From Synechococcus sp. CC9311 (GTDB lineage Bacteria; Cyanobacteriota; Cyanobacteriia; PCC-6307; Cyanobiaceae): DNA of 64,000 nucleotides. The notes below the pieces were generated by a model, which saw nothing but the letters and a program-made list of their open reading frames with translations, did no database searches and was not told where the DNA came from. Positions 1 to 9,764 of this stretch are shown piece after piece. The stretch is from contig NC_008319.1 in the NCBI RefSeq assembly GCF_000014585.1, positions 930,001 through 994,000 on the forward strand, read 5' to 3'. The translations under genes were made by a program, and so were the position numbers. Within the stretch, counting starts at the first letter, position 1; the number at the start of each line of letters is the position of its first letter.

Positions 1-1128
1 TTCAGTCTCCAGAGACGTATTGATGGAGCGACTGTCAGCCTCGGTGCTCACGAGAGCTTCAAGCAGATCGGTTTCGGTGACCTCGAAGGGGAGATGGTGT
101 AGGTCGGATCCTGGCCGGCAGGCGAAGCTGCAAATGGCGCGCAAATCATGCAATCCTGTCTCTCCAAGCCCAAGATCTTGGAGAGAAACGGGTAGACCAA
201 GTTCCTTGAGTAAGGGCAGAAGTTGGCGACGGGATTGGGCGGCCAGTTGATTGCCACCAAGGCGTTCTTCAAGCCGAAGCTGAACCAGAATGCCAAATCC
301 CACTTTTTCCCCGTGCAACTTGCCGTGACAAGAAGGCAATTGCGTTAGGCCGTTATGGACTGCATGGGCCGCAACCGTCCTGCACTGCGCTCCTCCAAGG
401 CCACCAATCACTCCGGCGGTAAGACCACAGGCTTCAGCAACCCGGACCCAGGCCTCACTCTCAGGACGAGCGATGGCGTCAAGGGCATCAATCAAAAGTT
501 GATCGCGAAGCACTCGGGCCATTTGAACGGCCTGTTGGATCATTCCGTCCGTACTAGATCCGCTACTCACGGAAGCTTCGTACCACTTGGCTAGGGCGTC
601 GGCGATACCACTGGAAAGGGTTTGATTCGGTGCTTGGCGAACCAGCCCATGATCAAAAATCAGGAGATCTGGGCAAGCATCGAGTGCCACGTCGGCAACA
701 AACGCTCCATCTGGGGAATAAATGTTGGCGAGAGCTGTCCAACCTGCGCAGGTTGCTGCACTGAGCGGCACTGTGATGCAAGGAACTTTGAGGCGATAGG
801 CCAGGAGCTTTCCTGCGTCTAAAACCTTGCCTCCTCCTGCTGCAATCAAGGAGTCACACGCAGTTGCCTTGAGCGAGGCCTCAAGGCGAATGAGGTCATC
901 CTCACAGCAGTCGAAGTTGAGTTGAACTTCTTCAACTGTCAGTTCGTTTGAAATGAGATCAGCCTTCAAACCATCACGTATGGCTTGAGTTGCTGGGCTA
1001 CGCCCTAGCAGTGCTGGTCTTTGACAGAGGTCTGCAATGGCAGGAAGGCCACGTTGCCATGCTTGCTCTCCCCGAATGACCCGGGAAGGAGCAATGGCAT
1101 GTGTGTGGCAAACCAACGACGTGGTCAT
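1..1128 (-). CDS. Iron-containing alcohol dehydrogenase family protein (glycerol dehydrogenase-like), C-terminus cut by window edge
   Basis: The minus-strand frame opens at ATG 1128 and stays open for 376 codons to the left edge, so the gene is nearly complete but has no visible stop. The nucleotide-binding core is visible as AAGGGKVLDAGKLLAYRL followed by a P-x-x-A-T-C-A-G-W stretch. Further on, HGKLHGEKVGFGILVQL matches the metal-ligand histidine region of iron-type, NAD-dependent glycerol-dehydrogenase-like enzymes. Substrate cannot be told from sequence. The start lies just 9 bases from the stop of clpC, so it is probably transcribed as the downstream member of a clpC unit. Symbol left empty because gldA identity is not established. 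Confidence 0.85.
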   Translation of the reverse strand, partial: MTTSLVCHTHAIAPSRVIRGEQAWQRGLPAIADLCQRPALLGRSPATQAIRDGLKADLISNELTVEEVQLNFDCCEDDLIRLEASLKATACDSLIAAGGGKVLDAGKLLAYRLKVPCITVPLSAATCAGWTALANIYSPDGAFVADVALDACPDLLIFDHGLVRQAPNQTLSSGIADALAKWYEASVSSGSSTDGMIQQAVQMARVLRDQLLIDALDAIARPESEAWVRVAEACGLTAGVIGGLGGAQCRTVAAHAVHNGLTQLPSCHGKLHGEKVGFGILVQLRLEERLGGNQLAAQSRRQLLPLLKELGLPVSLQDLGLGETGLHDLRAICSFACRPGSDLHHLPFEVTETDLLEALVSTEADSRSINTSLETE

Positions 1129-1136
1129 GGTTTGAC

Positions 1137-3719
1137 TCAGACCCCAGCGTTGGCCAATTGCGGTGTCACTGGAGTGGCGGTTTTGAGGTGGCGAACAACC
1201 ACTTTTTTATCGTCGTCGATGTCCACTTCAGCGGAATCTCCCTCTTTGATGCGGCCGGTGAGGACTTCCTCAGCCAGGCTGTCCTCGAGCAGGCGCATCA
1301 CCGCACGACGCAGGGGCCTTGCTCCGTAAGCAGGGTTGTATCCCTCCTCAACAAGACGTTCTTTGAAAGCGTTGGAGACCGTCAAAGTAATCCCTTTGTC
1401 ACCAATTCGAGCAAACACTTCCTTAAGCATGATTTCCGCGATGTCTTTCACCTCTTCACGATTGAGTTGACGGAAGACAATAATCTCATCTAGACGATTA
1501 AGGAATTCAGGACGGAAGTACTGCTTCAGTTCCTCATTGACCAGTGATTTAATTCTGTTGTACTGATTCTCTTCGGCATTTTCACCAGAGAATTCGAAGC
1601 CCAAACCACCGCCGCCTTTTTCAATCACTTTCGAACCGATGTTCGACGTCATGATGATCAAAGTATTTTTGAAATCAACGGTTCTTCCTTTGGAATCTGT
1701 CAGACGACCATCTTCTAAAAGTTGCAATAGCAAATTGAAGACATCTGGATGAGCCTTCTCAATCTCGTCAAAGAGCACAACCGTATATGGACGACGGCGA
1801 ACGGCTTCTGTGAGCTGCCCTCCTTCATTAAATCCCACGTATCCCGGAGGTGAACCGATCAATTTGCTGACCGTATGCCTCTCCATGAATTCCGACATGT
1901 CAAGACGGATCATCGCTTCTTCGCTACCGAAGAAGTAGGCGGCGAGTGCCTTAGTGAGTTCTGTTTTGCCGACACCTGTAGGACCTGAGAAAATGAAGCT
2001 TGCAATCGGCCGATTAGGGTTTTTCAAGCCAACCCGAGCACGACGAATCGCTTTGGAGACTGCCTTGACGGCTTCGTCTTGTCCGATCAAGCGCTTGTGG
2101 AGAGTTTCCTCCATGTTTAACAATTTGACGGATTCACTTTCTGTGAGCTTTTGAACAGGGACCCCAGTCCACGAGGCCACAATGTGTGCGATGTCTTCCT
2201 CGTCAACGACGGGAGTGGTGAGGAGTTGTGGTTGTGCTGTGGATCCTTCTGGTGCAGCAGAGGCCGCGGCTTCTCCTGCAGCAGCGTCGGTGGTTTGGTC
2301 AGCATCACCACTGTTGGCTGGAGCTTCTTCTCGGCTGCTTTGCAGCAAAGTACGAATCTTTTCGCGCAACTCAACTTCTTTGTCGCGTAGTTCCCCTGCG
2401 CGACTGAAATCTTGATCACGAACAGCATCTTCTTTGTCCTTCTGGACAGCGCGTAGCTCTTTATCCACTTCCTTCGCTGCAGGAGGCAGCTTGGAATTCA
2501 GCAGACGAACTCGACTTCCAGCCTCATCAATCAGATCAATTGCCTTGTCGGGAAGGAAGCGATCGGAGATGTAGCGATCGCCCAATGTTGCGGCTGCGTC
2601 GAGGGCCGCGTCGGTGATTTTGAGGCGATGGTGCTGCTCATAACGCTCACGTAGTCCCCTCAGAATTTCAATGGTGTCTGCGATGGAGGGTTCGCCCACC
2701 GTGACGGGTTGGAAACGACGCTCCAAAGCCGCATCGCGTTCGATGTGTTTGCGGTATTCATCGAGCGTTGTTGCTCCGATGCATTGAAGTTCTCCACGCG
2801 CTAACGCTGGCTTAAGAATATTTGCTGCATCAATCGCACCTTCAGCTGCACCAGCCCCAATCAACGTGTGAACTTCGTCGATCACCAAGATCACATTGCC
2901 GGCTGACTTGATCTCTTCCATGATCTTTTTGAGCCGTTCTTCAAACTCACCGCGGTATTTCGTGCCTGCAACCAGCAAGCCGATGTCAAGGGTGAGAACT
3001 CTCTTCTCTTCCAGGATGTCTGGAATATCTCCCTGCTGAATCCGTTGAGCCAAGCCCTCGGCAATAGCAGTTTTGCCAACACCAGGCTCACCAATGAGAA
3101 CAGGATTATTTTTCGTGCGTCGACCGAGGATTTGAATAACCCGATCAATCTCCTTGTGACGTCCAACCACCGGGTCCAGTTTCGCTTCAGTTGCTAGTTG
3201 GGTGAGGTTGGTGCCAAATTCGTCCAGTGTTGGGGTCTTGGTAGATCCTTTAGAACCACCACCACCGCCAGCACCCACTTCAGCTGTTTCGCCAAGCATG
3301 CGAATCACCTGAGTCCGCACCTTGGCTAGGTCCACACCAAGATTTTCGAGCACTCGTGCTGCAACCCCTTCGCCTTCGCGAATGAGACCCAGGAGGAGGT
3401 GCTCAGTACCGATGTAGTTGTGCCCAAGCTGCCTGGCTTCTTCTAAAGAAAGTTCAAGGACACGCTTGGCGCGGGGAGTGAAGGGAATTTCAACGGCAAC
3501 GAAGCCTGATCCCCTGCCAATGATCTTTTCAACTTCGACCCGAGCATCTTTGAGATTGACCCCCATCGACTTGAGCACCTTGGCAGCAACGCCGGTGCCT
3601 TCACCGATCAGACCCAGCAAAATCTGCTCTGTACCAACAAAGTTGTGGCCAAGGCGACGTGCCTCTTCTTGGGCCAGCATGATCACCTTGATGGCCTTCT
3701 CGGTAAACCGCTCGAACAT
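1137..3719 (-). CDS. clpC: ATP-dependent Clp protease ATP-binding subunit ClpC
   Basis: This 860-residue Hsp100 chaperone unfolds substrates for ClpP in the cytosol. Two Clp N-terminal repeats cover about residues 1-145. A glycine-rich linker follows. The first AAA module has Walker A GEPGVGKT at 210-217 and a Walker B ending [11 protein letters not shown] middle UVR-like coiled region lies at about 420-460. An Ala/Ser/Thr-rich insert of about 40 residues precedes the second AAA module, which has [10 protein letters not shown] and [12 protein letters not shown]. Length and order are those of cyanobacterial and plastid ClpC. ATG 3719 starts the canonical [20 protein letters not shown]. The unusually low-complexity insert between UVR and D2 is the only oddity. 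Confidence 0.97.
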   Translation of the reverse strand: MFERFTEKAIKVIMLAQEEARRLGHNFVGTEQILLGLIGEGTGVAAKVLKSMGVNLKDARVEVEKIIGRGSGFVAVEIPFTPRAKRVLELSLEEARQLGHNYIGTEHLLLGLIREGEGVAARVLENLGVDLAKVRTQVIRMLGETAEVGAGGGGGSKGSTKTPTLDEFGTNLTQLATEAKLDPVVGRHKEIDRVIQILGRRTKNNPVLIGEPGVGKTAIAEGLAQRIQQGDIPDILEEKRVLTLDIGLLVAGTKYRGEFEERLKKIMEEIKSAGNVILVIDEVHTLIGAGAAEGAIDAANILKPALARGELQCIGATTLDEYRKHIERDAALERRFQPVTVGEPSIADTIEILRGLRERYEQHHRLKITDAALDAAATLGDRYISDRFLPDKAIDLIDEAGSRVRLLNSKLPPAAKEVDKELRAVQKDKEDAVRDQDFSRAGELRDKEVELREKIRTLLQSSREEAPANSGDADQTTDAAAGEAAASAAPEGSTAQPQLLTTPVVDEEDIAHIVASWTGVPVQKLTESESVKLLNMEETLHKRLIGQDEAVKAVSKAIRRARVGLKNPNRPIASFIFSGPTGVGKTELTKALAAYFFGSEEAMIRLDMSEFMERHTVSKLIGSPPGYVGFNEGGQLTEAVRRRPYTVVLFDEIEKAHPDVFNLLLQLLEDGRLTDSKGRTVDFKNTLIIMTSNIGSKVIEKGGGGLGFEFSGENAEENQYNRIKSLVNEELKQYFRPEFLNRLDEIIVFRQLNREEVKDIAEIMLKEVFARIGDKGITLTVSNAFKERLVEEGYNPAYGARPLRRAVMRLLEDSLAEEVLTGRIKEGDSAEVDIDDDKKVVVRHLKTATPVTPQLANAGV

Positions 3720-3875
3720 CTTGAGGGCCTTTAATGGTGAAACTAAGCTATCAGGGATAAAGAGTTGTTGTGATCACTCTCGATACCAACTCAGATCCCA
3801 GTAGTGATTTGGGCTAAGCCTCTCAAAAAGTGTTAATCAATGCAGAAATGTAGTGCGGGTTTCTGTTTGATCAGT

Positions 3876-3893
3876 GCGGGTATCCCTACCCGC
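3876..3893. other. Intergenic hairpin between rimI-like gene and clpC
   Basis: GCGGGTA and TACCCGC form a perfect 7-bp stem around a 4-base loop. No T-run follows on either strand, so it is not a classic terminator. It sits in the 208-base gap downstream of the acetyltransferase and upstream of clpC, and could be a weak terminator or part of the clpC leader. A second GTGCGGG word lies 23 bases upstream. Confidence 0.4.
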
Positions 3894-3927
3894 CGCATAC
3901 TGAATTGATTCAATTGAGTTTAATTTC

Positions 3928-4458
3928 TCATTGCATCTCTAGCGACTGAATCAAGGCGTCTTTGCCATTGCGGTAATAGCCGGCCCTGCGGCCAATGGTT
4001 TTGAAGCCCAATGCGCTGTATAGAGCCTTTGCTCCCAAGTTGTCTTCGGCCACATCAAGGAACGCTTGTTTAGCTCCAGCGTTGTTGGCATCCGCCAGTA
4101 GCTGGTTCAAAACAGTGCGCCCCAATCCGCGGCGCCGTTGCTCTGGAGCAACTGCAATCAGAGTGATTTGCAGCTCATCCATGACAACCCAGCCACAGGC
4201 CATTGCCAATAAGTCGTCTGCATTTGCAGCGATTCCGATACAGAGTCTCTGAGGATCAGAGAGTTCTCGCTCCCAGTGGTCTGAATTCCAAAGACCATTG
4301 AGAGTTCGCGCATCGAGTCTCAGGCATGCCAAGACATGCGATTGATTAAGTCGGATCGTTGTTTGCGTCAGGGGTGAGAAGCGTCGCTTCTTAGATTGCC
4401 CCCATTGCCCGCCTCTGACGACTCCATGGCCACCCCTTATGAATCCGGCTGTGATCAC
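3928..4458 (-). CDS. rimI: GNAT N-acetyltransferase, RimI-like
   Basis: The protein carries a GNAT acetyl-CoA site, seen as LIAVAPEQRRRGLGRTVLNQLL, followed by LDVAEDNLGAKALYSALGFKTIGRRAGYY, the arrangement of ribosomal-protein alanine acetyltransferase RimI. It would acetylate N-terminal alanine of ribosomal protein S18, or act as a general N-acetyltransferase. The start is uncertain: the longest frame begins at GTG 4458 and overlaps the divergent lysA start region. Homologous sequence seems to begin near TIRLNQSHVLACL (codon 34), so a CTG at 4371 or another weak start may be the real one. The gene is divergent from lysA. The family call is strong; the specific RimI call is moderate. Confidence 0.8.
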   Translation of the reverse strand: MITAGFIRGGHGVVRGGQWGQSKKRRFSPLTQTTIRLNQSHVLACLRLDARTLNGLWNSDHWERELSDPQRLCIGIAANADDLLAMACGWVVMDELQITLIAVAPEQRRRGLGRTVLNQLLADANNAGAKQAFLDVAEDNLGAKALYSALGFKTIGRRAGYYRNGKDALIQSLEMQ

Positions 4459-5787
4459 GTCAGCCCCAATCGGAATCTGGCTCCAGTGTCAGCTGAGCTC
4501 GATGATCTGGGCCGTCTGATGGTGGGGGGCTGTCGTTTGAGCGAACTTGCAGAGCGATATGGAACCCCTCTTTACGTTCTAGATGAGGTGACTATTCGCG
4601 CCTCGGCTCAGGAGTATCGGGAAGCCTTGAAACGTCATTACCCCGGCGATTCTCTTGCTGTTTACGCATCCAAAGCCCATAGCTCCTTGGCTCTTACAGG
4701 CCTCGTGGCTTCAGAAGGACTTGGTCTGGATGCCGTTTCAGCTGGAGAGCTGCTCACAGCTCTGGATGGAGGGATGCCACCAGAACGCATGGTGTTGCAT
4801 GGAAATAACAAGTCTGTGGAGGAGCTCGCCCTCGCTTACAGCCATGGGGTGATGGTGGTGGCCGATAACCAGCACGATTTGGATTGTCTAGCTGAGCTTG
4901 TTCCTCAAGGTGGAGGACCGGTTCGCTTGATGCTGCGTTTCACGCCTGGCATTGAGTGCCACACCCACGAGTACATCCGAACGGGACACCTCGACAGCAA
5001 ATTTGGGTTTGATCCTGATCAGTTGCAGCCCGTGCTGACAGCATTGGCTGGGTGTGCTTGGGCCCGTGTTGAAGGTCTACACGCGCACATCGGGTCGCAG
5101 ATTTTTGAACTGGATCCGCATCGGGATTTGGCAGCTGTAATGGCTGATGCTCTCAAGTTGGCCCGGGAGCTTGGTCATCCAGTCCGTGATCTCAATGTCG
5201 GCGGGGGACTTGGAATTCGCTATGTCGAATCCGACGATCCACCGTCGATTGATGCCTGGGTCAAGGTGGTGGCAGAAGCCGTGACCCTGGCGTGCCGTGA
5301 GCGCGGTCTTGAGCTGCCTCGTTTGATGTGCGAGCCCGGTCGTTCTCTTGTGGCATCCAGTGGCGTGACGGTTTACACCGTGGGCGCGCGCAAAGTGGTT
5401 CCAGGCATTCGCACCTACGTCTCGGTTGACGGAGGGATGAGCGACAACCCGCGTCCGATTACCTACCAGTCTCTCTACACGGCATGTCTTGCTGACCGTC
5501 CTTTGGCGCAGGCAGACGAAACAATCACTTTGGCCGGGAAGCACTGTGAATCAGGCGACGTATTGCTCAAGGATCTGTCGTTTCCGTCCTGCCGAAGCGG
5601 TGAGGTGCTGGTGGTTCTGGCGACGGGTGCCTACAACCTCTCGATGAGCTCGAACTACAACAGGATTCCGAGACCTGCTGCTGTGTTGGTTAATCAAGGA
5701 GAGGCTGAATTGATTCAGAGGCGTGAGCAGCCTGAGGATTTACTTCGTTATGACCTGATGCCAGATCGCCTGCGCTCGGTAAAGTGA
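4426..5787 (+). CDS. lysA: Diaminopimelate decarboxylase
   Basis: LysA removes CO2 from meso-diaminopimelate to give L-lysine, the last step of lysine synthesis, using pyridoxal phosphate. The fold III PLP enzyme is clear: the PLP lysine lies in VYASKAHSSLALTGL, the glycine-rich phosphate site is NVGGGLGIRY, HIGSQIFELDPH lines the barrel, and CEPGRSLVASSG and GAYNLSMSSNYN complete the active site. ATG 4426 gives 453 residues. A TTG at 4396 would add ten residues but lies further into the divergent acetyltransferase. It is the first gene of a plus-strand run with cdaA and uppS. Confidence 0.96.
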   Translation: MATPYESGCDHVSPNRNLAPVSAELDDLGRLMVGGCRLSELAERYGTPLYVLDEVTIRASAQEYREALKRHYPGDSLAVYASKAHSSLALTGLVASEGLGLDAVSAGELLTALDGGMPPERMVLHGNNKSVEELALAYSHGVMVVADNQHDLDCLAELVPQGGGPVRLMLRFTPGIECHTHEYIRTGHLDSKFGFDPDQLQPVLTALAGCAWARVEGLHAHIGSQIFELDPHRDLAAVMADALKLARELGHPVRDLNVGGGLGIRYVESDDPPSIDAWVKVVAEAVTLACRERGLELPRLMCEPGRSLVASSGVTVYTVGARKVVPGIRTYVSVDGGMSDNPRPITYQSLYTACLADRPLAQADETITLAGKHCESGDVLLKDLSFPSCRSGEVLVVLATGAYNLSMSSNYNRIPRPAAVLVNQGEAELIQRREQPEDLLRYDLMPDRLRSVK

Positions 5788-5817
5788 GTTTGAAAGCATA
5801 AGGGGTGCATAAACGCA

Positions 5818-6651
5818 ATGGCGGTGTTGCAACTTCGCCTGCTGATCGACGTTTTGTGCGCCTCTGCTCTCGGTTTTCTTCTCTTCACGAGAGTCAACGA
5901 GCAGCGAACCCTTTGGCTGTTAAGGGGGTACCTGTTTCTTGTTGCTCTCGCCTGGTTCGTTAAGCGGTTTTTCAATCTCCCACTCACATCGACTTTGGTC
6001 GATGCACTCGTTCTTGCCTGCTCACTGTCTTTGGCCATTCTTTGGCAGGGAGAATTGCGCCGGTTGATGGAATTGCTAGGCACGGGACGGCTCGCCGTTC
6101 TGTTGGGCAATCCTCAAAGCAAGCTCAGAGCGACCGCCAGTACCGTTGCTCAACTAACTGATGCTGCAGGTCGCCTTTCTAAATCGCGTCGTGGTGCCTT
6201 GATTGTGGTGGATTTAGGCAGTGATTTACGCCCTGAAGATTTCCTGAATCCAGGTGTGACTGTCGATGCGCAGCTGAGCAGTGAACTGGTGCTCAATTTG
6301 TTTGCCTCAGACACACCTCTCCACGATGGTGCCGTCGTGCTGAAGGGAAATCGGATTGTCTCCGCTGGAGCCATCTTGCCGCTGTCGCGTCAAGGCATTA
6401 GCCGCTACGGCACAAGACACCTTGCTGCTCTGGGCATTACCGAACGCTTCGACCGCTGCATCTGTGTCGTTGTGTCTGAAGAAACAGGCACGTTGTCCCT
6501 CGCGAATCAGGGAAAGCTCGAGCGTCCGATCACCAGTTCGCGTCTTCAAGATTTATTGACCGAATTGATGGCGGCTCCGGTGTCCTCTACTTCAGCGAAA
6601 ACGGGGTCTTCACGTAGCGTAAAAAATATTTCCCAGGACTCATCGCTTTGA
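5818..6651 (+). CDS. cdaA: Diadenylate cyclase CdaA (c-di-AMP synthase)
   Basis: CdaA condenses two ATP into cyclic di-AMP at the membrane, a messenger controlling potassium and osmotic balance. Three hydrophobic segments fill residues 1-80, followed by a short linker and the DisA_N domain. The DGA catalytic motif is at 170-172 and the ATP-binding motif reads TRHLAALG at 199-206. The family consensus there is RHR, so the third position is Leu instead of Arg. Length of 277 fits CdaA. The TGA stop overlaps the TTG start of uppS, so the two are translationally coupled, as in other cyanobacteria. Confidence 0.93.
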   Translation: MAVLQLRLLIDVLCASALGFLLFTRVNEQRTLWLLRGYLFLVALAWFVKRFFNLPLTSTLVDALVLACSLSLAILWQGELRRLMELLGTGRLAVLLGNPQSKLRATASTVAQLTDAAGRLSKSRRGALIVVDLGSDLRPEDFLNPGVTVDAQLSSELVLNLFASDTPLHDGAVVLKGNRIVSAGAILPLSRQGISRYGTRHLAALGITERFDRCICVVVSEETGTLSLANQGKLERPITSSRLQDLLTELMAAPVSSTSAKTGSSRSVKNISQDSSL

Positions 6652-7421
6652 GTCAACGCTTGGCCACCAGTTCAGATGACGCTCGGATTGAGGTTTTTCC
6701 TGCCGAGCTCATTCCTCAGCGTTTGCCGGCTCATGTGGCAGTGATCATGGATGGCAATGGACGCTGGGCACAATCAAGGGGCTTGCCGCGTGTCATGGGG
6801 CATCGGGCAGGCGTAGAGGCCCTGAAAGCCACCTTGCGTCGATGCAGCGATTGGGGTGTGAAGGCTCTCACCGCTTACGCCTTCTCAACGGAGAACTGGT
6901 CTCGCCCTGGCGATGAAGTGAATTTTTTGATGACTCTGTTTGAGCGGGTGCTGGAACGGGAGCTACAGGCCTTAGAGGCGGAGAGGGTGCGGATCCGTTT
7001 TCTTGGCGATCTTGAGCCTCTGCCTTCCCGTCTTCAGTCCTTGATCGAAGAATCGACGAAGCGTACGGCGTCCAATGATGGAATTCATTTCAACGTCTGC
7101 ACCAACTACGGGGGACGGCACGAGCTGGTTGTCGCGGCCAGACGGCTGGCTGAACGCGCTGCAAGTGGGGAGCTTGACCCCTCCGAAATTGATGAGCGTA
7201 CCCTTGCTGGAGAACTGTTCACAGCCGATGAAAGCGATCCCGATCTCTTGATTCGCACCAGTGGTGAACATCGAATCAGCAATTTTTTGCTGTGGCAGCT
7301 CGCCTATGCCGAAATACACGTTACCGATGTCCTTTGGCCCGATTTCGATCGTGAGGCCTTAGTGGGTGCGTTCTTGGATTATCAAAGCCGAACCCGTCGC
7401 TTTGGGGGGTTAGTGGTCTAA
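6648..7421 (+). CDS. uppS: Undecaprenyl (isoprenyl) diphosphate synthase
   Basis: This cis-prenyltransferase chains isopentenyl diphosphate onto farnesyl diphosphate to make the lipid carrier for peptidoglycan and polysaccharide. The catalytic aspartate lies in [19 protein letters not shown], followed by GHRAG. The substrate-binding end [23 protein letters not shown] is intact. It starts at TTG 6648 inside the stop of cdaA (TTGA overlap). Length of 257 is normal for the family. Confidence 0.96.
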   Translation: MSQRLATSSDDARIEVFPAELIPQRLPAHVAVIMDGNGRWAQSRGLPRVMGHRAGVEALKATLRRCSDWGVKALTAYAFSTENWSRPGDEVNFLMTLFERVLERELQALEAERVRIRFLGDLEPLPSRLQSLIEESTKRTASNDGIHFNVCTNYGGRHELVVAARRLAERAASGELDPSEIDERTLAGELFTADESDPDLLIRTSGEHRISNFLLWQLAYAEIHVTDVLWPDFDREALVGAFLDYQSRTRRFGGLVV

Positions 7422-7470
7422 TCGCCGATGCTCTGGGATCCTGAGGGTTCGAGGTTCTCTCTCAGGGTTG

Positions 7471-8457
7471 ATGACGGAAGCGGTTGAAGTGCGCCATGAC
7501 TGGACACGAAGCGAGATCGAAGCGCTTCTGGATCTTCCCCTGATGGATTTGCTTTGGCGTGCTCAGGGGGTTCATCGTGCATCGAACCCTGGATATCACG
7601 TTCAGTTGGCCTCGCTATTGAGTGTCAAAACCGGTGGGTGCGAAGAAGACTGTGCCTACTGTCCTCAATCGATGCATCACAGCAGTGATGTCACAGGCCA
7701 GCCCGAATTGCAGGTTGCGCCTGTCTTAGAGCGTGCCAAAGCTGCTAAGCAGGCTGGTGCGGATAGGTTTTGCATGGGCTGGGCTTGGCGTGAAATCCGC
7801 GATGGTGCCCCATTCGAGGCGATGTTGCAGATGGTGAGTGGCGTGCGTGCCTTGGGGATGGAAGCCTGCGTCACGGCCGGAATGCTCACCGATGGCCAGG
7901 CCCAACGTCTTGCGAAGGCGGGGCTAACGGCGTACAACCACAACCTCGATACCAGTCCTGAGCACTACGACAAAATCATCACTACTCGGACTTTCCAAGA
8001 ACGTCTTGAGACGCTTGAGCGGGTGCGTCAAGCGGGAGTGACCCTTTGCTGCGGCGGCATCATTGGCATGGGGGAAACCATTGGGGACCGGGCCTCCATG
8101 TTGCAGGTGCTGGCATCGATCAACCCCCACCCAGAGAGCGTCCCGATCAACGCTTTGGTGGCGGTCGAGGGCACTCCTCTCGAGGAACTCCCTCCCATCG
8201 ATCCGATCGAGTTGGTTCGCATGATTGCCGTCACGAGGATCCTGATGCCTGGCAGTCGGGTTCGCCTGAGTGCAGGTCGGGAACAGCTCAGCAAAGAGGC
8301 TCAGATTTTGTGTCTGCAGGCTGGGGCGGATTCGATTTTTTATGGCGAAACGCTTCTCACGACAGGAAACCCTGCTGTGGAGGCTGATCGTGAGCTGCTT
8401 CGCACCGCCGGCGTGCAGGCCAACTGGCTTTCTGCTTCAGAGAAGCTTGCCGCGTAG
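7471..8457 (+). CDS. bioB: Biotin synthase
   Basis: BioB inserts sulfur into dethiobiotin using radical SAM chemistry and a sacrificial [2Fe-2S] cluster. The SAM cluster motif is [13 protein letters not shown] (CxxxCxxC). The later conserved arginine region [16 protein letters not shown] and [12 protein letters not shown] are characteristic of BioB. ATG 7471 is preferred over the adjacent TTG 7468. The length of 328 matches the family. It lies 50 bases after uppS in the same orientation. Confidence 0.96.
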   Translation: MTEAVEVRHDWTRSEIEALLDLPLMDLLWRAQGVHRASNPGYHVQLASLLSVKTGGCEEDCAYCPQSMHHSSDVTGQPELQVAPVLERAKAAKQAGADRFCMGWAWREIRDGAPFEAMLQMVSGVRALGMEACVTAGMLTDGQAQRLAKAGLTAYNHNLDTSPEHYDKIITTRTFQERLETLERVRQAGVTLCCGGIIGMGETIGDRASMLQVLASINPHPESVPINALVAVEGTPLEELPPIDPIELVRMIAVTRILMPGSRVRLSAGREQLSKEAQILCLQAGADSIFYGETLLTTGNPAVEADRELLRTAGVQANWLSASEKLAA

Positions 8458-8560
8458 TTCAGTCTCTAGTTGTGGTGGCTTTGACTGCGTGAATGGATCT
8501 TCTGAGATCTCTTGCTTTGGCTCGAACGAAACGACATAACGACTTTTTCTTTTCAGATCA

Positions 8561-8776
8561 GTGGCTCAATATCTTTTACGAGATGGGACACAAGGAACCG
8601 TCTCATCCGACCCCTCAAGCTTTGACGTGCTCACCTATCAGAAACTGTCGGGGGAATCCGTTCATGCAGCTCTGACCATTCAGGCTGAGAGCGACATTTT
8701 GAGGTCAGTTGATCTTGGTCGGCTTGTTGAATTGAGCGATGATCACCCTGTCTTCAGCAGTGCTGTTGTTGCCTGA
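8561..8776 (+). CDS. Conserved small protein of unknown function upstream of trhO
   Basis: This 71-residue frame begins at GTG 8561 with AQYLLRDGTQGTVSSD and has no signal peptide or membrane segment. It is slightly acidic, and I recognise no domain. Its TGA overlaps the ATG of the rhodanese gene by one base (TGATG), strong evidence for translation and coupling. Probably a lineage-restricted cyanobacterial protein. Confidence 0.65.
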   Translation: MAQYLLRDGTQGTVSSDPSSFDVLTYQKLSGESVHAALTIQAESDILRSVDLGRLVELSDDHPVFSSAVVA

Positions 8777-9729
8777 TGGAACCTGAGATGGGAGCTGATT
8801 GGAACAAGGATGATCTTCTGGTCGCAGCTTTTTATGCCTTTACTCCGTTGGCTGAGGCGGATCAACAGAAACTGCTAACCGCCCTTCCTCCCCTGGCTCA
8901 GGCTGAAACCGTTCTCGGTTCGGTATTGATCGCTGCTGAAGGCGTGAACGGCACGGTTTGTGGTCCTTCGTTTGGAGTGGAGCGCTTGCTTGCCCTTCTA
9001 CGCAGCCAACTTGCACTGGGTGATGCCCATTACGAATCCCTGGAGGTCAAGCACAGCTGGAATCCCGAACAAGTGTTTCGACGATTTAAGGCCAGGAGCA
9101 AGCGCGAAATTGTCACGCTTGGGCAGCCTCAAGTGGACCCTCGAGACAGTGTGGGCACTTATGTAGATCCACAAGATTGGAATGGCTTGATTGATGATCC
9201 CAATACGTTGGTGATCGATGCGCGCAACACCTATGAGGTGGCGATCGGCAGTTTTGCGGGGGCCTTGAATCCGCAAACCGAGAGTTTTAGGGACTTCCCC
9301 GACTGGGTGGATCAGGAGCTTCGTCCTCGCATCGAGCGTGATGGACCTCAGCGGATTGCCATGTTTTGCACGGGAGGAATCCGTTGCGAAAAGGCCAGCA
9401 GTTTTCTGCAGCAGCAGGGATTCGGCGAAGTCCATCATTTGCGTGGAGGCATTCTTCGCTATCTCGAAGAGGTTCCAGAGCAAAACAGCCGTTGGCGAGG
9501 GGAGTGTTTCGTGTTCGATCAGCGCGTTGCGCTGAACCATCAGTTGGAACGAGGTGACTACTGCTTATGCCACGCTTGCGGCTTACCGGTTTCGTCTGAG
9601 CAGCAGAGTCTGCCGAGCTACATCAAGGGCGTGCAGTGTTTGCATTGCATCGATCAATTCACAGATGCAGATCGCCGCAGATTTGCGATGCGCCAACAAC
9701 AGATTGACCAGCTTGCTGCACGCGGCTAG
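8776..9729 (+). CDS. trhO: tRNA uridine-34 hydroxylase TrhO (rhodanese domain protein)
   Basis: TrhO hydroxylates uridine 34 of certain tRNAs using O2, giving 5-hydroxyuridine. The N-terminal acylphosphatase-like domain covers about residues 1-115. A rhodanese domain follows, with the persulfide loop FCTGGIRCEKASSFLQQQG and the active cysteine at about 198. The C-terminus has the cysteine pairs CLCHACGLP and CLHC typical of the family. At 317 residues it has the family length. It starts inside the stop of the preceding small gene. Confidence 0.93.
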   Translation: MEPEMGADWNKDDLLVAAFYAFTPLAEADQQKLLTALPPLAQAETVLGSVLIAAEGVNGTVCGPSFGVERLLALLRSQLALGDAHYESLEVKHSWNPEQVFRRFKARSKREIVTLGQPQVDPRDSVGTYVDPQDWNGLIDDPNTLVIDARNTYEVAIGSFAGALNPQTESFRDFPDWVDQELRPRIERDGPQRIAMFCTGGIRCEKASSFLQQQGFGEVHHLRGGILRYLEEVPEQNSRWRGECFVFDQRVALNHQLERGDYCLCHACGLPVSSEQQSLPSYIKGVQCLHCIDQFTDADRRRFAMRQQQIDQLAARG

Positions 9730-9764
9730 TGCTTCAGTGGCCATGACTTGCTTTCAGGCTTCGC

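Noticed and set aside
20-822. Several plus- and minus-strand frames inside the first kilobase
   Set aside because: They are out of register with the continuous dehydrogenase frame on the minus strand, which carries recognisable motifs.
3876-3893. Hairpin considered as a full terminator
   Set aside because: There is no T-run on either strand, so only a hairpin is reported.
7430-7470. Possible tRNA-like TTCGAGG word before bioB
   Set aside because: No acceptor stem or cloverleaf is formed; no tRNA recognised anywhere in the window.
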